The notes beneath the pieces are model-generated. The model made no database searches, was not told the DNA's origin, and saw only the letters and a program-made list of their open reading frames with translations. From positions 2,480,001 to 2,544,000 of the forward strand of contig NZ_CP108442.1 in the NCBI RefSeq assembly GCF_041435355.1: a stretch of 64,000 nucleotides of DNA, read 5' to 3'. Below, piece by piece: positions 26,228-40,257 of this stretch; the first letter of the stretch is position 1; the number at the start of each line of letters is the position of its first letter. Origin of the DNA: Streptomyces sp. NBC_01276. Its GTDB lineage: Bacteria > Actinomycetota > Actinomycetes > Streptomycetales > Streptomycetaceae. The position numbers and the translations under genes were made by a program.

Positions 26228-27418
26228 GTGCTCCCCAAGATCCCTCCCCCGCACCGCGACGACGTCCTGCTCGCGGTCGCCAGCGTCCTGACCGGCCTGC
26301 TGCTCTGGTCGCTCGGGGTCCACAGCACGGGCCACCACGACTTCCTGCCCGCCTGGGCGGCGCTGGTCCCGCTGCTGGTGCTCGGCTCCCTGGAACTGGT
26401 GCGCCGCACCCTGCCGAACCTCACCCTCTGCGTCGGCACGATCGGCGTGATCGCGGACCGGTTCACCGTGGGCAGCCTGGCCACCGTCGTGATCTTCACC
26501 GACCTGATGTACGCGGCCGTGGTCTACGGCAAGCCCGCCATGGCCCGCCGGCTGCCGGTCAGCACCGGCCTGATCACCGTCGTCGTCACCGTCGCCGCCG
26601 TCGCCTGGCTGCGCACCCCGCAGGCCCTGCTGATCGGCGTCATGACCGGCATCGTCAGCTTCGCCCCCGCGCTGACGGGCGCCACCCTGCGCAACCACCG
26701 GGAGGCCGCCGAGGCCGCCCGGCTGCGCGCCGAGCAGACGGCACTGCTGGCCGAGGCGGACCGTGCGCAGGCGGTGGCGGGCGAGCGGGCCCGGATGGCC
26801 CGGGAGCTGCACGACATGGTGGCCAACCACCTCTCGGCGATCGCCATCCACTCGACGGCCGCGCTGTCCATCGACTCCCCCGCCACGAGCCGGGAGGCCC
26901 TCGGAGTGATCCGCGAGAACAGCGTCCAGGGACTGGCCGAAATGCGCCGCCTGATCGGTCTGCTGCGCGATGCGGGCGCCGGGCAGGAGGCGGTGGCCGT
27001 GCCCTCGCTGGACGGACTGGACGCACTGGTCGGGCAGGCCCGCACCAACGGGGCGGCGAGCGGGCTGGACTTCGTGCTCGACGACGCCCGGAGGGACGGG
27101 CCCGCGCCGCCGGTCCCGGTGGAGCTGGCGGCGTACCGGATCGTGCAGGAGTCGCTGACCAACGCCCTCAAGCACGCGGCCCCCGGCACGGTTGCGGTCC
27201 GGGTGGCCCACGAGGACGGCGGGATGCTGCTGACGGTGGGCGTGGACTCCCCCTACGGAGACCGGTCCGGCCCCCGCGCCCCCGGCTCCGGGGCGGGGCT
27301 GATCGGCATGCGCGAGCGGACGGAACTGCTCGGCGGCACGTTCACGGCGGGCCCGGCCGGGTCCGTCTGGCGGGTGCGGGCGGAACTGCCCGCCGAGGAG
27401 AAGGCGGTACGGGATTGA
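26228..27418 (+). CDS. chiS: Sensor histidine kinase, ChiS-like
   Basis: A 396-residue NarX-type kinase. The N-terminal half has about five membrane helices and little periplasmic sequence. The phospho-acceptor is in ARMARELHDMVANHLSAIAI, followed by the HisKA_3 helices. The ATPase domain keeps the N-box VQESLTNALKHAAPG and a GAGLIGMRERTELLGG box, while its D-x-G-x-G loop is altered to VDSPYGDRSGP. The start is uncertain: GTG at 26228 or TTG at 26216. By position, just upstream of a response regulator and a GH18 chitinase, it corresponds to ChiS of S. coelicolor. Its stop lies at the edge of the TnpB element. Confidence 0.85.
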   Translation: MLPKIPPPHRDDVLLAVASVLTGLLLWSLGVHSTGHHDFLPAWAALVPLLVLGSLELVRRTLPNLTLCVGTIGVIADRFTVGSLATVVIFTDLMYAAVVYGKPAMARRLPVSTGLITVVVTVAAVAWLRTPQALLIGVMTGIVSFAPALTGATLRNHREAAEAARLRAEQTALLAEADRAQAVAGERARMARELHDMVANHLSAIAIHSTAALSIDSPATSREALGVIRENSVQGLAEMRRLIGLLRDAGAGQEAVAVPSLDGLDALVGQARTNGAASGLDFVLDDARRDGPAPPVPVELAAYRIVQESLTNALKHAAPGTVAVRVAHEDGGMLLTVGVDSPYGDRSGPRAPGSGAGLIGMRERTELLGGTFTAGPAGSVWRVRAELPAEEKAVRD

Positions 27419-28671
27419 CTCCTCCCCCTCGTGAACGACGGGGATTCCTGGCTCACTTCGCCTGGCCCCTGGCAGGGGGCAGGTCTTACAAGATCAGCAC
27501 CAGCCGGGTTGAGACCGGCCCGGACGAGCATCACGCGGGCGGAGTCCTTGTCCCTGGAGGACACCGCTCCACACGCGGTGCACGTATACGTTCTCTCGGA
27601 GAGGGGGAGTGCGTGCTTGGCTCTCGCTCCGCACTGTGCGCAGTCCATGGTGGTGTGCGCGGGGTGGACAAGGTGCACGGTCCGGCCGTGCTCGCGGGCC
27701 ATCTCGACCAGCGCCGCCTTGACGGCGCCGATCGCGGCGGCGGCCGCCTTGCGGGCCATGGTCGTCTTCGCGAGGAACCGCGGCCGGAAGTCCTCCACGG
27801 CGAGGTGGTCGAAGTCCCTGACGACGGCTTTGGCCCACTTGCGGCCGGTGTCCTGCCGCTGCCGGGCGAACTTCTTCGACACCTTCGCCGCAGCCTTGCG
27901 GGCCTTCCTGTATCCGTTGGTGTCGGGCCGGTGCTTCGGCGTCTTCCGGCGGGCCATCATCCGCGGGTAGCGGGCCAGCTTCACGGCGGATGCCTTGCCG
28001 TGCCCGGCGGGCGGCAGGTCGTGATCGTCGGAGGTCGTGGTGGCGGTCTCCTTCACACCCCAGTCAATACCGATCACGGCCCCGGTCGGGGGAAGCGGCC
28101 GGGGTTCGGTGGCGACGACGAACGAGGCGTACCAGTGGCCGAGGCCGTCCCGGTAGACGCGCACGCTCGACGGGGCTGCGGGGAGGTCCCTGGACCACAC
28201 CACACGCAGCACGATCCCGCCGGCCAGGTGCAGGCGGCCGTCCCGCAGGCGGAAACCGCGCCGGGTGTAGTTCAGCGACGGCGCCGCCCCCCGCTTCCGT
28301 TTGACGCGGGGCATCCCGGCCCGCCGGCGCATCGGCAGCTTCGCCTTGATGTCCCCCAGCGCCTTCGCACGCGACTTCGCGAAGTCCCGGATGACCTGCT
28401 GCTGCGGCACCGAGCTGCCCTCGCGCAGCCATGCCATGCCCTGCCGGGCCCCGGTCAGCATCCTGTCCAACTGGGCCGGACCACACGTGATCTTCTCGCC
28501 GGCGGTTCTGTTCAGGCCATGGACCTTGCGGGACACCGCCACACACTCGTTCCACACCCACCGGCACCGCGCCCACTCGCCTTACAGGCGAGCCAGGGCC
28601 GTCGACGACACGCGCAGACGGTACGTGTACCGGGCATGCCCGGCCCCGTCGGCTGCCGCTGCGATCGTCAC
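27253..28671 (-). pseudogene. tnpB: TnpB-type nuclease gene with an in-frame stop
   Basis: An IS605/IS1341-type TnpB. All RuvC-like residues remain: Asp in AVIGIDWGVKE, Glu in LAVEDFRPR, Asp in VSSRDKDSARVML; the zinc ribbon CAQCG...CTACG is complete. The N-terminus is broken. Reading from GTG at 28671 gives ARYTYRLRVSSTALARL, then TAA at 28582-28584, then GEWARCRWVWNECVAV in the same frame. A GTG at 28557 could restart translation and give 434 residues without the first strand. No stop exists inside the right end, so the frame runs about 55 codons antisense into the kinase gene. Confidence 0.85.
27424..27443 (-). repeat. Right-end hairpin of the TnpB element
   Basis: CCCC-C-TCG pairs with CGA-C-GGGG around one C-C mismatch. 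This imperfect palindrome marks the end downstream of tnpB. In related elements the same region is transcribed as part of the guide RNA. Confidence 0.65.
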
Positions 28672-28774
28672 GATCCGAACCTAACAGCCCCCACTGACAA
28701 CGTAAGAGAGCACAGGTCAGAACAGATGCGCAGAGAACTCTGCCGCTACGCGGCTCCGAGCCAAGGACTCATTC

Positions 28775-28796
28775 CTCCCCGCCCAAAAGGGCGGAG
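28775..28796 (-). repeat. Left-end hairpin of the TnpB element
   Basis: CGCCC pairs with GGGCG over an AAAA loop, extended by flanking CTCC/GGAG pairing with a two-base bulge. It lies just upstream of tnpB, next to TCCCGGGA, and supports the placement of the element boundary near 28800. Confidence 0.6.
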
Positions 28797-28814
28797 CCTC
28801 CCGGGAGAAATCAG

Positions 28815-29486
28815 GTGAGCATCAGGGTCGTGGTGGCCGAGGACCAGAGCGCGGTACGGGCCGGCCTCGTGCTGATCCTGCGCAGCGCCGGGGACGTCGA
28901 GGTGGTGGGCGAGGCGGCCGACGGCGAGGAGGCGGTGCGCCTGGCCCGCGAGCTGCGGCCGGACCTCGTCCTCATGGACGTGCAGATGCCGCGTCTGGAC
29001 GGAGTTTCGGCCACCCGTCAGGTGGTCGCGGAGGGGCTGGCCGACGTCCTCGTCCTGACCACCTTCGACCTGGACGAGTACGTCTTCGGGGCGCTGCGCG
29101 CCGGGGCCTGCGGCTTCCTGCTGAAGGACGCGGACGCGGCGGAGCTGATCACGGCGGTGCGGACGGTGGCGCGCGGCGAGGGGCTGATCGCCCCGGCGGT
29201 GACCCGCCGCCTGATCGCCGAGTTCGCGACGCCGCAGCCGGTACGGAGCTCCGTGGGCCCGGAGACGGCGGCGGCGGTGGAGTCGTTGACGCGGCGCGAG
29301 CGGGAGGTGCTCGGCACACTGGGCGCGGGGCTGTCGAACGCGGAGATCGCCGTCCGGCTGGACATGGCGGAGGCGACTGCGAAGACGCACGTCAGCCGCC
29401 TCCTGAGCAAACTGGGCCTGCGCAGCCGGGCCCAAGCAGCCGTAATCGCACGGGAGTTGGGGATCCACCCCGACGCCGGGGGGTGA
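28815..29486 (+). CDS. chiR: NarL/LuxR-family response regulator, ChiR-like
   Basis: A 223-residue regulator. The receiver shows the acidic pair in [10 protein letters not shown], the phospho-Asp in [14 protein letters not shown], Thr in [13 protein letters not shown] and Lys in FLLKDA. The C-terminal LuxR helix-turn-helix is [20 protein letters not shown] plus [21 protein letters not shown] has GGGAG seven bases upstream, just outside the TnpB element. By position before the chitinase gene it matches ChiR, partner of ChiS. The insertion now separates it from the kinase gene. Confidence 0.88.
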   Translation: MSIRVVVAEDQSAVRAGLVLILRSAGDVEVVGEAADGEEAVRLARELRPDLVLMDVQMPRLDGVSATRQVVAEGLADVLVLTTFDLDEYVFGALRAGACGFLLKDADAAELITAVRTVARGEGLIAPAVTRRLIAEFATPQPVRSSVGPETAAAVESLTRREREVLGTLGAGLSNAEIAVRLDMAEATAKTHVSRLLSKLGLRSRAQAAVIARELGIHPDAGG

Positions 29487-29527
29487 GGTCTGGACCTCTT
29501 GACGCTTGGTCCAGACCTTTCTACGCT
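29486..29527 (+). promoter_or_regulatory. Chitinase promoter with two DasR-type operators
   Basis: AGGTCTGGACCT (29486-29497) and TGGTCCAGACCT (29507-29518) match the core of the DasR site TGGTCTAGACCA and form the paired repeats known from Streptomyces chitinase promoters. Between them lies TTGACG (29499-29504) as a -35 box; TACGCT (29522-29527) is 17 bases further as the -10 box, so the second operator occupies the spacer. DasR repression lifted by glucosamine phosphates is the expected control. Confidence 0.78.
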
Positions 29528-29660
29528 CACCGCAACACTGTGGTGAGCGTGCCATGTCAAAGGCCCCGGCCCACGACACCGCGTGCTCACGGGCGGCGCA
29601 GGTCCCACCCCCATGCAGCAGTCGGCCCCGCGACTGCTACGGACCTACGGAGGAGCACCC

Positions 29661-31520
<1,860 letters not shown>

Positions 31521-31541
31521 CCGCGGCCCCCGGGACACGAC

Positions 31542-31581
31542 GAAGCCGGGGGGACGGGTCCGCCCCCGTCCCCCCGGCTTC
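31542..31581. terminator. Terminator after the chitinase gene
   Basis: A perfect 17-bp stem (GAAGCCGGGGGGACGGG with its complement) and a six-base loop, then CTTC. It lies between the convergent chitinase and DUF2550 genes and can serve both. Confidence 0.8.
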
Positions 31582-31592
31582 TTCCGCGTGTC

Positions 31593-32045
31593 CTACGCGA
31601 CGTTCACCCTCTGGCCGGGAGGCGCCGCCTCCAGCCAGGCCAGGAACCCGGTCAGCGCGTCCTCGCTCATCGCCAGCTCCAGGCGCGTCCCCCGGTGGGA
31701 ACAGCCGAGCACGATCGCGTCGGACAGCAGCGCCAGCTCCTCCTCGCCCTCGGGCGCCCGGCGGGCGAGCACCTCGATCGAGGAACGCTCCAGCAGCCGG
31801 CGCGGACGCGGGGAGTACGAGAACACCCGGAACCACTCGATCCGGTCACCGCTGTAGCGGGCGACCCCGTAGACCCAGCCCTTGCCGGAGACGTCGGGCT
31901 CCTCGGCCATGCCCCAGCGCAGGCTGCAGTCGAAGGTGCCGCCGGAACGCTGGATGAGTCTGCGGCGCAGGCCGAAGACAAACAGCCCGATCACCACCAG
32001 GGCTACGACCAGGCCGCTCACAAGCAGAGCGAGGAGCATCTTCAC
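31593..32045 (-). CDS. DUF2550 membrane-anchored protein
   Basis: A 150-residue protein with one N-terminal membrane helix (LLALLVSGLVVALVVIGLFV) and a cytoplasmic domain of the DUF2550 family, here GTFDCSLRWG, GWVYGVARYSGDRIEWFRVF and LSEDAL-like end segments. The gene lies directly downstream of atpC in many actinobacteria, as here, but no ATP synthase role is established. A terminator separates it from atpC, so it probably has its own promoter or low read-through. GTG start. Confidence 0.88.
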   Translation of the reverse strand: MKMLLALLVSGLVVALVVIGLFVFGLRRRLIQRSGGTFDCSLRWGMAEEPDVSGKGWVYGVARYSGDRIEWFRVFSYSPRPRRLLERSSIEVLARRAPEGEEELALLSDAIVLGCSHRGTRLELAMSEDALTGFLAWLEAAPPGQRVNVA

Positions 32046-32096
32046 CGACCTCCTCGCTCATCGAAATCCCGCAAAACACAAAACGGATCCGCATCG

Positions 32097-32146
32097 CCTC
32101 AGCCGCGACCCGGTCTGGAAAATTCCAGCACGGACCGCGGCTGAGG
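32097..32146 (-). terminator. ATP synthase operon terminator
   Basis: An 11-bp stem (CCTCAGCCGCG with CGCGGCTGAGG) encloses a second small stem (CTGG/CCAG around AAAATT). It starts 24 bases past the atpC stop. Confidence 0.7.
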
Positions 32147-32169
32147 TCACAAACTCTTCGGTACGGAGC

Positions 32170-32544
32170 TCAGTGCCCCGTCACCGCGCGCAGCCGGACA
32201 TCGGCGCGACGTTCGGCGGCCGCGTCGGCCTCCGACTTCGCGCGCTCCAGTGCCCGCTCCGCCCGCTGGACGTCGATCTCGTCCGCGAGCTCGGCGATCT
32301 CGGCCAGCAGGGACAGCTTGTTGTCCGCGAACGAGATGAATCCGCCGTGCACCGCGGCGACAACGGTGTTGCCCTCGCTGGTACGGATGGTCACCGGGCC
32401 CGATTCCAGCACACCGAGAAGCGGCTGGTGACCGGGCATGACGCCGATGTCGCCGGACGTGGTGCGGGCGACAACAAGGGTGGCCTCGCCGGACCAGACA
32501 TTGCGGTCCGCCGCGACCAGCTCGACGTGCAGCTCAGCAGCCAA
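32170..32544 (-). CDS. atpC: ATP synthase epsilon subunit
   Basis: A 124-residue subunit of the F1 central stalk, regulating ATPase activity and coupling. The N-terminal beta sandwich shows AAELHVELVAADRNVWSGEA and IGVMPGHQPLLGVLE; the C-terminal helices hold ERALERAKSEADAAAERRAD. TTG at 32544 is chosen because CGAGGAG lies six bases upstream and the family starts at AAELHVE. Last gene of the atp operon, 138 bases after atpD. Confidence 0.95.
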   Translation of the reverse strand: MAAELHVELVAADRNVWSGEATLVVARTTSGDIGVMPGHQPLLGVLESGPVTIRTSEGNTVVAAVHGGFISFADNKLSLLAEIAELADEIDVQRAERALERAKSEADAAAERRADVRLRAVTGH

Positions 32545-32682
32545 GGTGGCTCCTCGGGTCACCACCCGGCGGGTCAGCCGGGTGTTGGGTCAAATTCTAA
32601 TGGGCGTGGGGAGAGGGACGGGACGTACCCCGCCCCTCTCCTTTTCGTTCTTCGAAGACTGCGTTCCGAGGAACGCGGCCGA

Positions 32683-35042
<2,360 letters not shown>

Positions 35043-35062
35043 GAGTCAGGTCCCTTCCGTCG

Positions 35063-36658
35063 TCACTTGGAGACGTTGACGGCCGGTGCGTCCTCGCCCA
35101 GGAGCTTGCCGTCCGAGGTCTCGAACTGGCGCTTGAAGCCGGCGATGGCGTCCGCGATGGAGGACAGGGTGTCGTCCGACATCTTGCCGCCGTCCGCGAT
35201 GGAGGTCAGGAGGTCCTTGCGCTCGCGGCGCAGGTGCTCCAGCAGCTCCGACTCGAAGCGACGGATGTCGTTGACCGGGACGTCGTCCATCTTGCCGGTG
35301 GTGCCGGCCCAGACGGAGACGACCTGCTCCTCGACGGGCATCGGCTGGTACTGGCCCTGCTTCAGCAGCTCGACCAGACGCTTGCCGCGCTCCAGCGAGG
35401 CCTTCGACGCGGCGTCCAGGTCGGAACCGAAGGCGGCGAACGCCTCCAGCTCGCGGTACTGGGCCAGGTCCAGGCGCAGACGGCCGGAAACCTGCTTCAT
35501 CGCCTTGTGCTGGGCGGAGCCACCGACGCGGGAGACCGAGATACCGACGTTCAGCGCCGGGCGCTGGCCCGCGTTGAACAGGTCGGACTCCAGGAAGCAC
35601 TGGCCGTCGGTGATGGAGATGACGTTGGTCGGGATGAACGCCGACACGTCGTTCGCCTTGGTCTCGACGATCGGCAGACCGGTCATCGAACCGGCACCCA
35701 TGTCGTCGGACAGCTTCGCGCAGCGCTCCAGCAGACGGGAGTGCAGGTAGAAGACGTCACCCGGGTAGGCCTCGCGGCCCGGCGGGCGGCGCAGCAGCAG
35801 CGACACGGCGCGGTAGGCGTCGGCCTGCTTCGACAGGTCGTCGAAGATGATCAGGACGTGCTTGCCGGCGTACATCCAGTGCTGGCCGATGGCGGAGCCG
35901 GTGTACGGCGCCAGGTACTTGAAGCCGGCCGGGTCGGACGCCGGGGCGGCGACGATCGTCGTGTACTCCAGCGCGCCGGCGTCTTCCAGGGCGCCGCGAA
36001 CGGACGCGATGGTCGAGCCCTTCTGGCCGATGGCGACGTAGATGCAGCGGACCTGCTTGTTCACGTCGCCCGAGCGCCAGTTGTCGCGCTGGTTGATGAT
36101 CGTGTCGACGGCCAGAGCGGTCTTACCCGTCTGACGGTCACCAATGATCAGCTGACGCTGGCCGCGGCCGACGGGCACCATGGCGTCGATGGCCTTGTAG
36201 CCGGTCTGCATGGGCTCGTGGACCGACTTGCGGACCATGACGCCCGGAGCCTGCAGCTCCAGGGCGCGACGGCCTTCGGTCGCGATCTCGCCGAGGCCGT
36301 CGATCGGGTTGCCGAGCGGGTCGACGACGCGGCCGAGGTAGCCCTCGCCGACGCCGACGGAGAGCACCTCACCGGTGCGCTGCACCGGCTGGCCCTCCTC
36401 GATACCGCTGAACTCGCCGAGGACGACCGCACCGATCTCGCGCTCCTCGAGGTTGAGGGCGAGACCGAGGGTGCCGTCCTCGAACTTCAGCAGCTCGTTC
36501 GCCATGGCGGAGGGCAGGCCCTCCACCTTCGCGATGCCGTCGCCGGCAACGCTGACCGTTCCGACCTCCTCGCGCGAGGCCGCGTCCGGCTGGTACGACT
36601 GGACAAAGTTCTCCAGTGCGTCCCGGATCTCCTCCGGCCGGATCGTGAGCTCCGCCAT
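35063..36658 (-). CDS. atpA: ATP synthase alpha subunit
   Basis: A 531-residue non-catalytic F1 subunit. P-loop is [20 protein letters not shown], and Walker B is [17 protein letters not shown]; the arginine finger region is [18 protein letters not shown] with following [12 protein letters not shown] at 36658 is chosen because the family begins [15 protein letters not shown]; the upstream in-frame segment is not protein-like. The 129-base gap from atpH is the largest inside the operon upstream of atpD and holds two hairpins. Confidence 0.98.
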   Translation of the reverse strand: MAELTIRPEEIRDALENFVQSYQPDAASREEVGTVSVAGDGIAKVEGLPSAMANELLKFEDGTLGLALNLEEREIGAVVLGEFSGIEEGQPVQRTGEVLSVGVGEGYLGRVVDPLGNPIDGLGEIATEGRRALELQAPGVMVRKSVHEPMQTGYKAIDAMVPVGRGQRQLIIGDRQTGKTALAVDTIINQRDNWRSGDVNKQVRCIYVAIGQKGSTIASVRGALEDAGALEYTTIVAAPASDPAGFKYLAPYTGSAIGQHWMYAGKHVLIIFDDLSKQADAYRAVSLLLRRPPGREAYPGDVFYLHSRLLERCAKLSDDMGAGSMTGLPIVETKANDVSAFIPTNVISITDGQCFLESDLFNAGQRPALNVGISVSRVGGSAQHKAMKQVSGRLRLDLAQYRELEAFAAFGSDLDAASKASLERGKRLVELLKQGQYQPMPVEEQVVSVWAGTTGKMDDVPVNDIRRFESELLEHLRRERKDLLTSIADGGKMSDDTLSSIADAIAGFKRQFETSDGKLLGEDAPAVNVSK

Positions 36659-36703
36659 CTGGGTTCCCTGCTCTCCTTGTTGGGCCTGAAGCTTCTTAGG
36701 GGT

Positions 36704-36757
36704 CTGGGGGTGACCCCCAGGAATCTTCTGCAAGTTCTGCACGGCCCAACCGGGCCG
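36704..36757. other. Two hairpins in the atpH-atpA spacer
   Basis: CTGGGGG-TGA-CCCCCAG (36704-36720) and CGGCCC-AACC-GGGCCG (36742-36757) lie between atpH and atpA. No T-run follows on the minus strand, so they look like RNA-processing or expression-tuning elements rather than full terminators. Confidence 0.5.
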
Positions 36758-36787
36758 CTAGGAATGCGTTGTTCTATTGGTGGCTGG

Positions 36788-37603
36788 TCAGCCGGCCATG
36801 CGGCGGGTCGCCTCGGAGAGGCGGTCCGCGATGGTGCCGTCGATGACCTCGTCGCCGACTCGCACCGAGATCCCGCCGAGGACCTCGGGGTCCACGTCGA
36901 GGTTCAGGTGCATCTGGCGGCCGTACAGCTTGGCCAGCACCGCACCGAGACGCTGCTTCTGCACGTCGCTGAGCGGAACCGCGCTGGTCACGGTGGCGAC
37001 CATGCGATCCCGGCGCTCGGCGGCGAGCTTGGAAAGGGACTCCAGTCCCGCTTCCAGGCTACGTCCACGCGGGTGCGTGACAAGACGGGTGACCAGGCGC
37101 TCGGTGACCGGGTTCGCCTTTCCGCCGAGCAGGCTGCGCAGCAGCTCGCTCTTGGCGGAGACGGTGGCCGCGCGGTCGGTCAGCGCGGAGCGCAGCTCGG
37201 TGTTCGAGACGACGATCCGGCCGAACCGGAAAACCTCGTCCTCGACGTTGTCGAGCGCGCCGCTCTGCTGGGCCGCGGTGAGGTCGGCGGTGGCCGCCAG
37301 CTCCTCCAGCGCGTCCACCAGGTCGCGGGACTGCGACCAGCGGGACCGTGCCATGCCGGACACCAGGTCGAGGGTCTCCCCGCCCACCTGGCCGGACAGC
37401 AGCCGGCCGACCAGCTCGGCCTTGGCTTCGCCGGACTGCGCCGGGTCCGTGATGACCCGACGCAGCGAGACCTCACGGTCGAGCAGCGCGGTGACGGCTG
37501 CCAGCTCACCGGCGAGCTTCGCCGCGTCGACGGACGTGTTGTCCGTCAGCGCGTCGAGACGCTCGCGCGCGGAGGCCAGCGCCTCGCGGCTCGCTCCGTT
37601 CAT
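36788..37603 (-). CDS. atpH: ATP synthase delta subunit
   Basis: A 271-residue stator subunit joining F1 to the b-subunit stalk. It is longer than the roughly 180 residues of E. coli because actinobacterial delta subunits have an extra N-terminal helical region (ASREALASARERLDALTDNT). The C-terminal part keeps LHLNLDVDPEVLGGISVRVG and DEVIDGTIADRLSEATRRMA. Its start overlaps the atpF stop by four bases. Confidence 0.95.
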   Translation of the reverse strand: MNGASREALASARERLDALTDNTSVDAAKLAGELAAVTALLDREVSLRRVITDPAQSGEAKAELVGRLLSGQVGGETLDLVSGMARSRWSQSRDLVDALEELAATADLTAAQQSGALDNVEDEVFRFGRIVVSNTELRSALTDRAATVSAKSELLRSLLGGKANPVTERLVTRLVTHPRGRSLEAGLESLSKLAAERRDRMVATVTSAVPLSDVQKQRLGAVLAKLYGRQMHLNLDVDPEVLGGISVRVGDEVIDGTIADRLSEATRRMAG

Positions 37604-38139
37604 CGGGCCGCCTCGGCCTTCTCCTCAAGCTCGCTGAGGAAGCGGTCGATCGTGCGGCTCTGCCGGGCGTGGTCCTCAAGGGACTCGCCGACGAGCTTTC
37701 CGGCCAGGTCGGTGGCGAGCTTGCCCACGTCCTGACGCAGCGCCTGAGACGCGGCCTTGCGGTCCGCGGCGATCTGAGCGTGGCCGGCAGCGATGATCTC
37801 CTCACGCTGCCGCTGGCCCTCTGCGCGCAGTTCTTCCTTGAGCGCAGTGCCCTGCTCCAGCGCGTCCTGGCGCAGGCGCGCGGCCTCGTGCCGGGCTTCG
37901 GCGAGCTGGGCCTTGTACTGCTCCAGCACGCTCTGGGCCTCGGTCTGAGCGGCTTCCGCCTTCTCGATACCGCCCTCGATGGCCTCGCGGCGCTCGTCCA
38001 GAACCTTGTTGATGTTCGGGAGGAGCTTCTTCGCGAGGAAGCCGAAGACGATGACGAAGGCGATCAGACCGATGACGAGCTCGGGGATCGGCGGGTAGAG
38101 CGGATTTTCCGTCTCGGCCGCGAGAACCAGGAGGTTCAC
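37600..38139 (-). CDS. atpF: ATP synthase b subunit
   Basis: A 179-residue peripheral stalk subunit with one N-terminal membrane helix (ELVIGLIAFVIVFGFLAKKL) and a long charged helix (ERREAIEGGIEKAEAAQTEA onward) that dimerises. The end overlaps atpH. It starts 43 bases after atpE. Confidence 0.96.
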   Translation of the reverse strand: MNLLVLAAETENPLYPPIPELVIGLIAFVIVFGFLAKKLLPNINKVLDERREAIEGGIEKAEAAQTEAQSVLEQYKAQLAEARHEAARLRQDALEQGTALKEELRAEGQRQREEIIAAGHAQIAADRKAASQALRQDVGKLATDLAGKLVGESLEDHARQSRTIDRFLSELEEKAEAAR

Positions 38140-38182
38140 ATCAGTGCCTTTCGTCTAATGGACTGTTCGTCGAGACCGAGGA

Positions 38183-39320
<1,138 letters not shown>

Positions 39321-39545
39321 CGCGGGCTCCTTCAGCGTGGCGCATAGGTACGGCAACCTCGTTGTGTCGGCGCGGCGCACAGCCGCGGTTCGGCACTGGA
39401 CTGGTGTAACGGATGTGGGGGCGGCAGTCAGGCATCGAGCCTCGCGATGGAACAGGCGTCAGCTCAGATGCCCGCGCCCGCAGTGCCGCAGTTGGAACCG
39501 GACGATAGCAGGATCTCGAACGCGCCCTTATCCCGGCCCTACCCC

Positions 39546-39983
39546 TCACGACTTCGACCCCGGATTTTCGGGCTTTTCGGTCTTCGTCGAGTCGGGCTCG
39601 ACGTAGAGGATCTTGGCTTTCATGTGAGCGCGCGTCTGTGCGCCGATCCACACGAGGGTGGTGGCCACAAGCGTGATCGCGAACGCCCGGGGGTTGAACA
39701 ACGTCGTGTTCTTGAACACGGCGAGAAAGACGAAGAGCAACAGGATCTGGGTCGCGTAGAGCATGAGACCCATGGCCTGGAACAGGTGCGGAAGTGATTT
39801 CGCGGTGCGCTGCAGAACCACGAATCCGATGCCCATGAACAGAATCACGACCACGGTCGCCACGATGGCCCCGACGGCCCCCTTGCCGCCCACGACCAAC
39901 GCGCTGATCACGGCGGCTACAGCACCGGCTACAGCTGTGGGTACGGCGGTTTGCAGGAGGGATCGGACGTCATCTGACCGCAT
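39546..39983 (-). CDS. atpI: ATP synthase-associated subunit I
   Basis: A 145-residue membrane protein with four predicted helices, in the standard place upstream of atpB. AtpI proteins assist c-ring assembly. The ATG at 39983 (MRSDDVRSLLQTAVPTAVAG) is preferred over upstream starts. The C-terminal tail is charged (VEPDSTKTEKPENPGSKS). The 274 bases before it lead back to the transferase gene and should hold the main atp promoter; I cannot define its boxes with confidence. Confidence 0.88.
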   Translation of the reverse strand: MRSDDVRSLLQTAVPTAVAGAVAAVISALVVGGKGAVGAIVATVVVILFMGIGFVVLQRTAKSLPHLFQAMGLMLYATQILLLFVFLAVFKNTTLFNPRAFAITLVATTLVWIGAQTRAHMKAKILYVEPDSTKTEKPENPGSKS

Positions 39984-40257
39984 GGCGGTTTGCTCCGCGT
40001 GGTGGTGGGGGCACGGGACTCGTACGGGACGAGCGTAAGCCCGGTCCGAGTGAGAGCCTCGGGCCAATGGACCGTCGCACTACGGTCCTTCGGCTCTGTC
40101 GCCGGGTTTAGTGAACGGTATCACAAACTATTTGATGAGAGCTTTACCTGTCCGGTGTGCTGACTGTCACACATGAGAGTGACCCTGCGCGTGTGTGCAC
40201 GACACCTTAGCGGGTTGTCTGGTAAAGGGCGTTCATGTCGGACATGCACCCCGCCCG

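Larger units (their letters stand above)
27419..28806 (-). mobile_element. IS605/IS1341-type element carrying tnpB only
   Basis: About 1.39 kb between the stop of the kinase gene and the ribosome-binding site of the response-regulator gene, oriented against both. It contains tnpB but no Y1 transposase, so it would depend on a transposase elsewhere. The end after tnpB reads, on the minus strand, GAATCCCCGTCGTTC and ends GGAGGAGTCAA, like the ends of many such elements. The other end has a hairpin. No target-site duplication is expected for the family. Boundaries are uncertain by a few bases. Confidence 0.82.

Noticed and set aside
27253..27418. TnpB C-terminal 55 residues overlapping the kinase gene
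   Set aside because: They lie outside the element, are antisense to the kinase end and are not TnpB-like. The frame simply lacks a stop in the right end.
27241..27418. Truncation of the sensor kinase by the TnpB element
   Set aside because: The kinase keeps its GAGLIGMRER box, the last strand and a normal end. The insertion is at or just after its stop codon.
36659..36742. N-terminal extension of AtpA
   Set aside because: Residues before [10 protein letters not shown] are not family-like and include the spacer hairpins.
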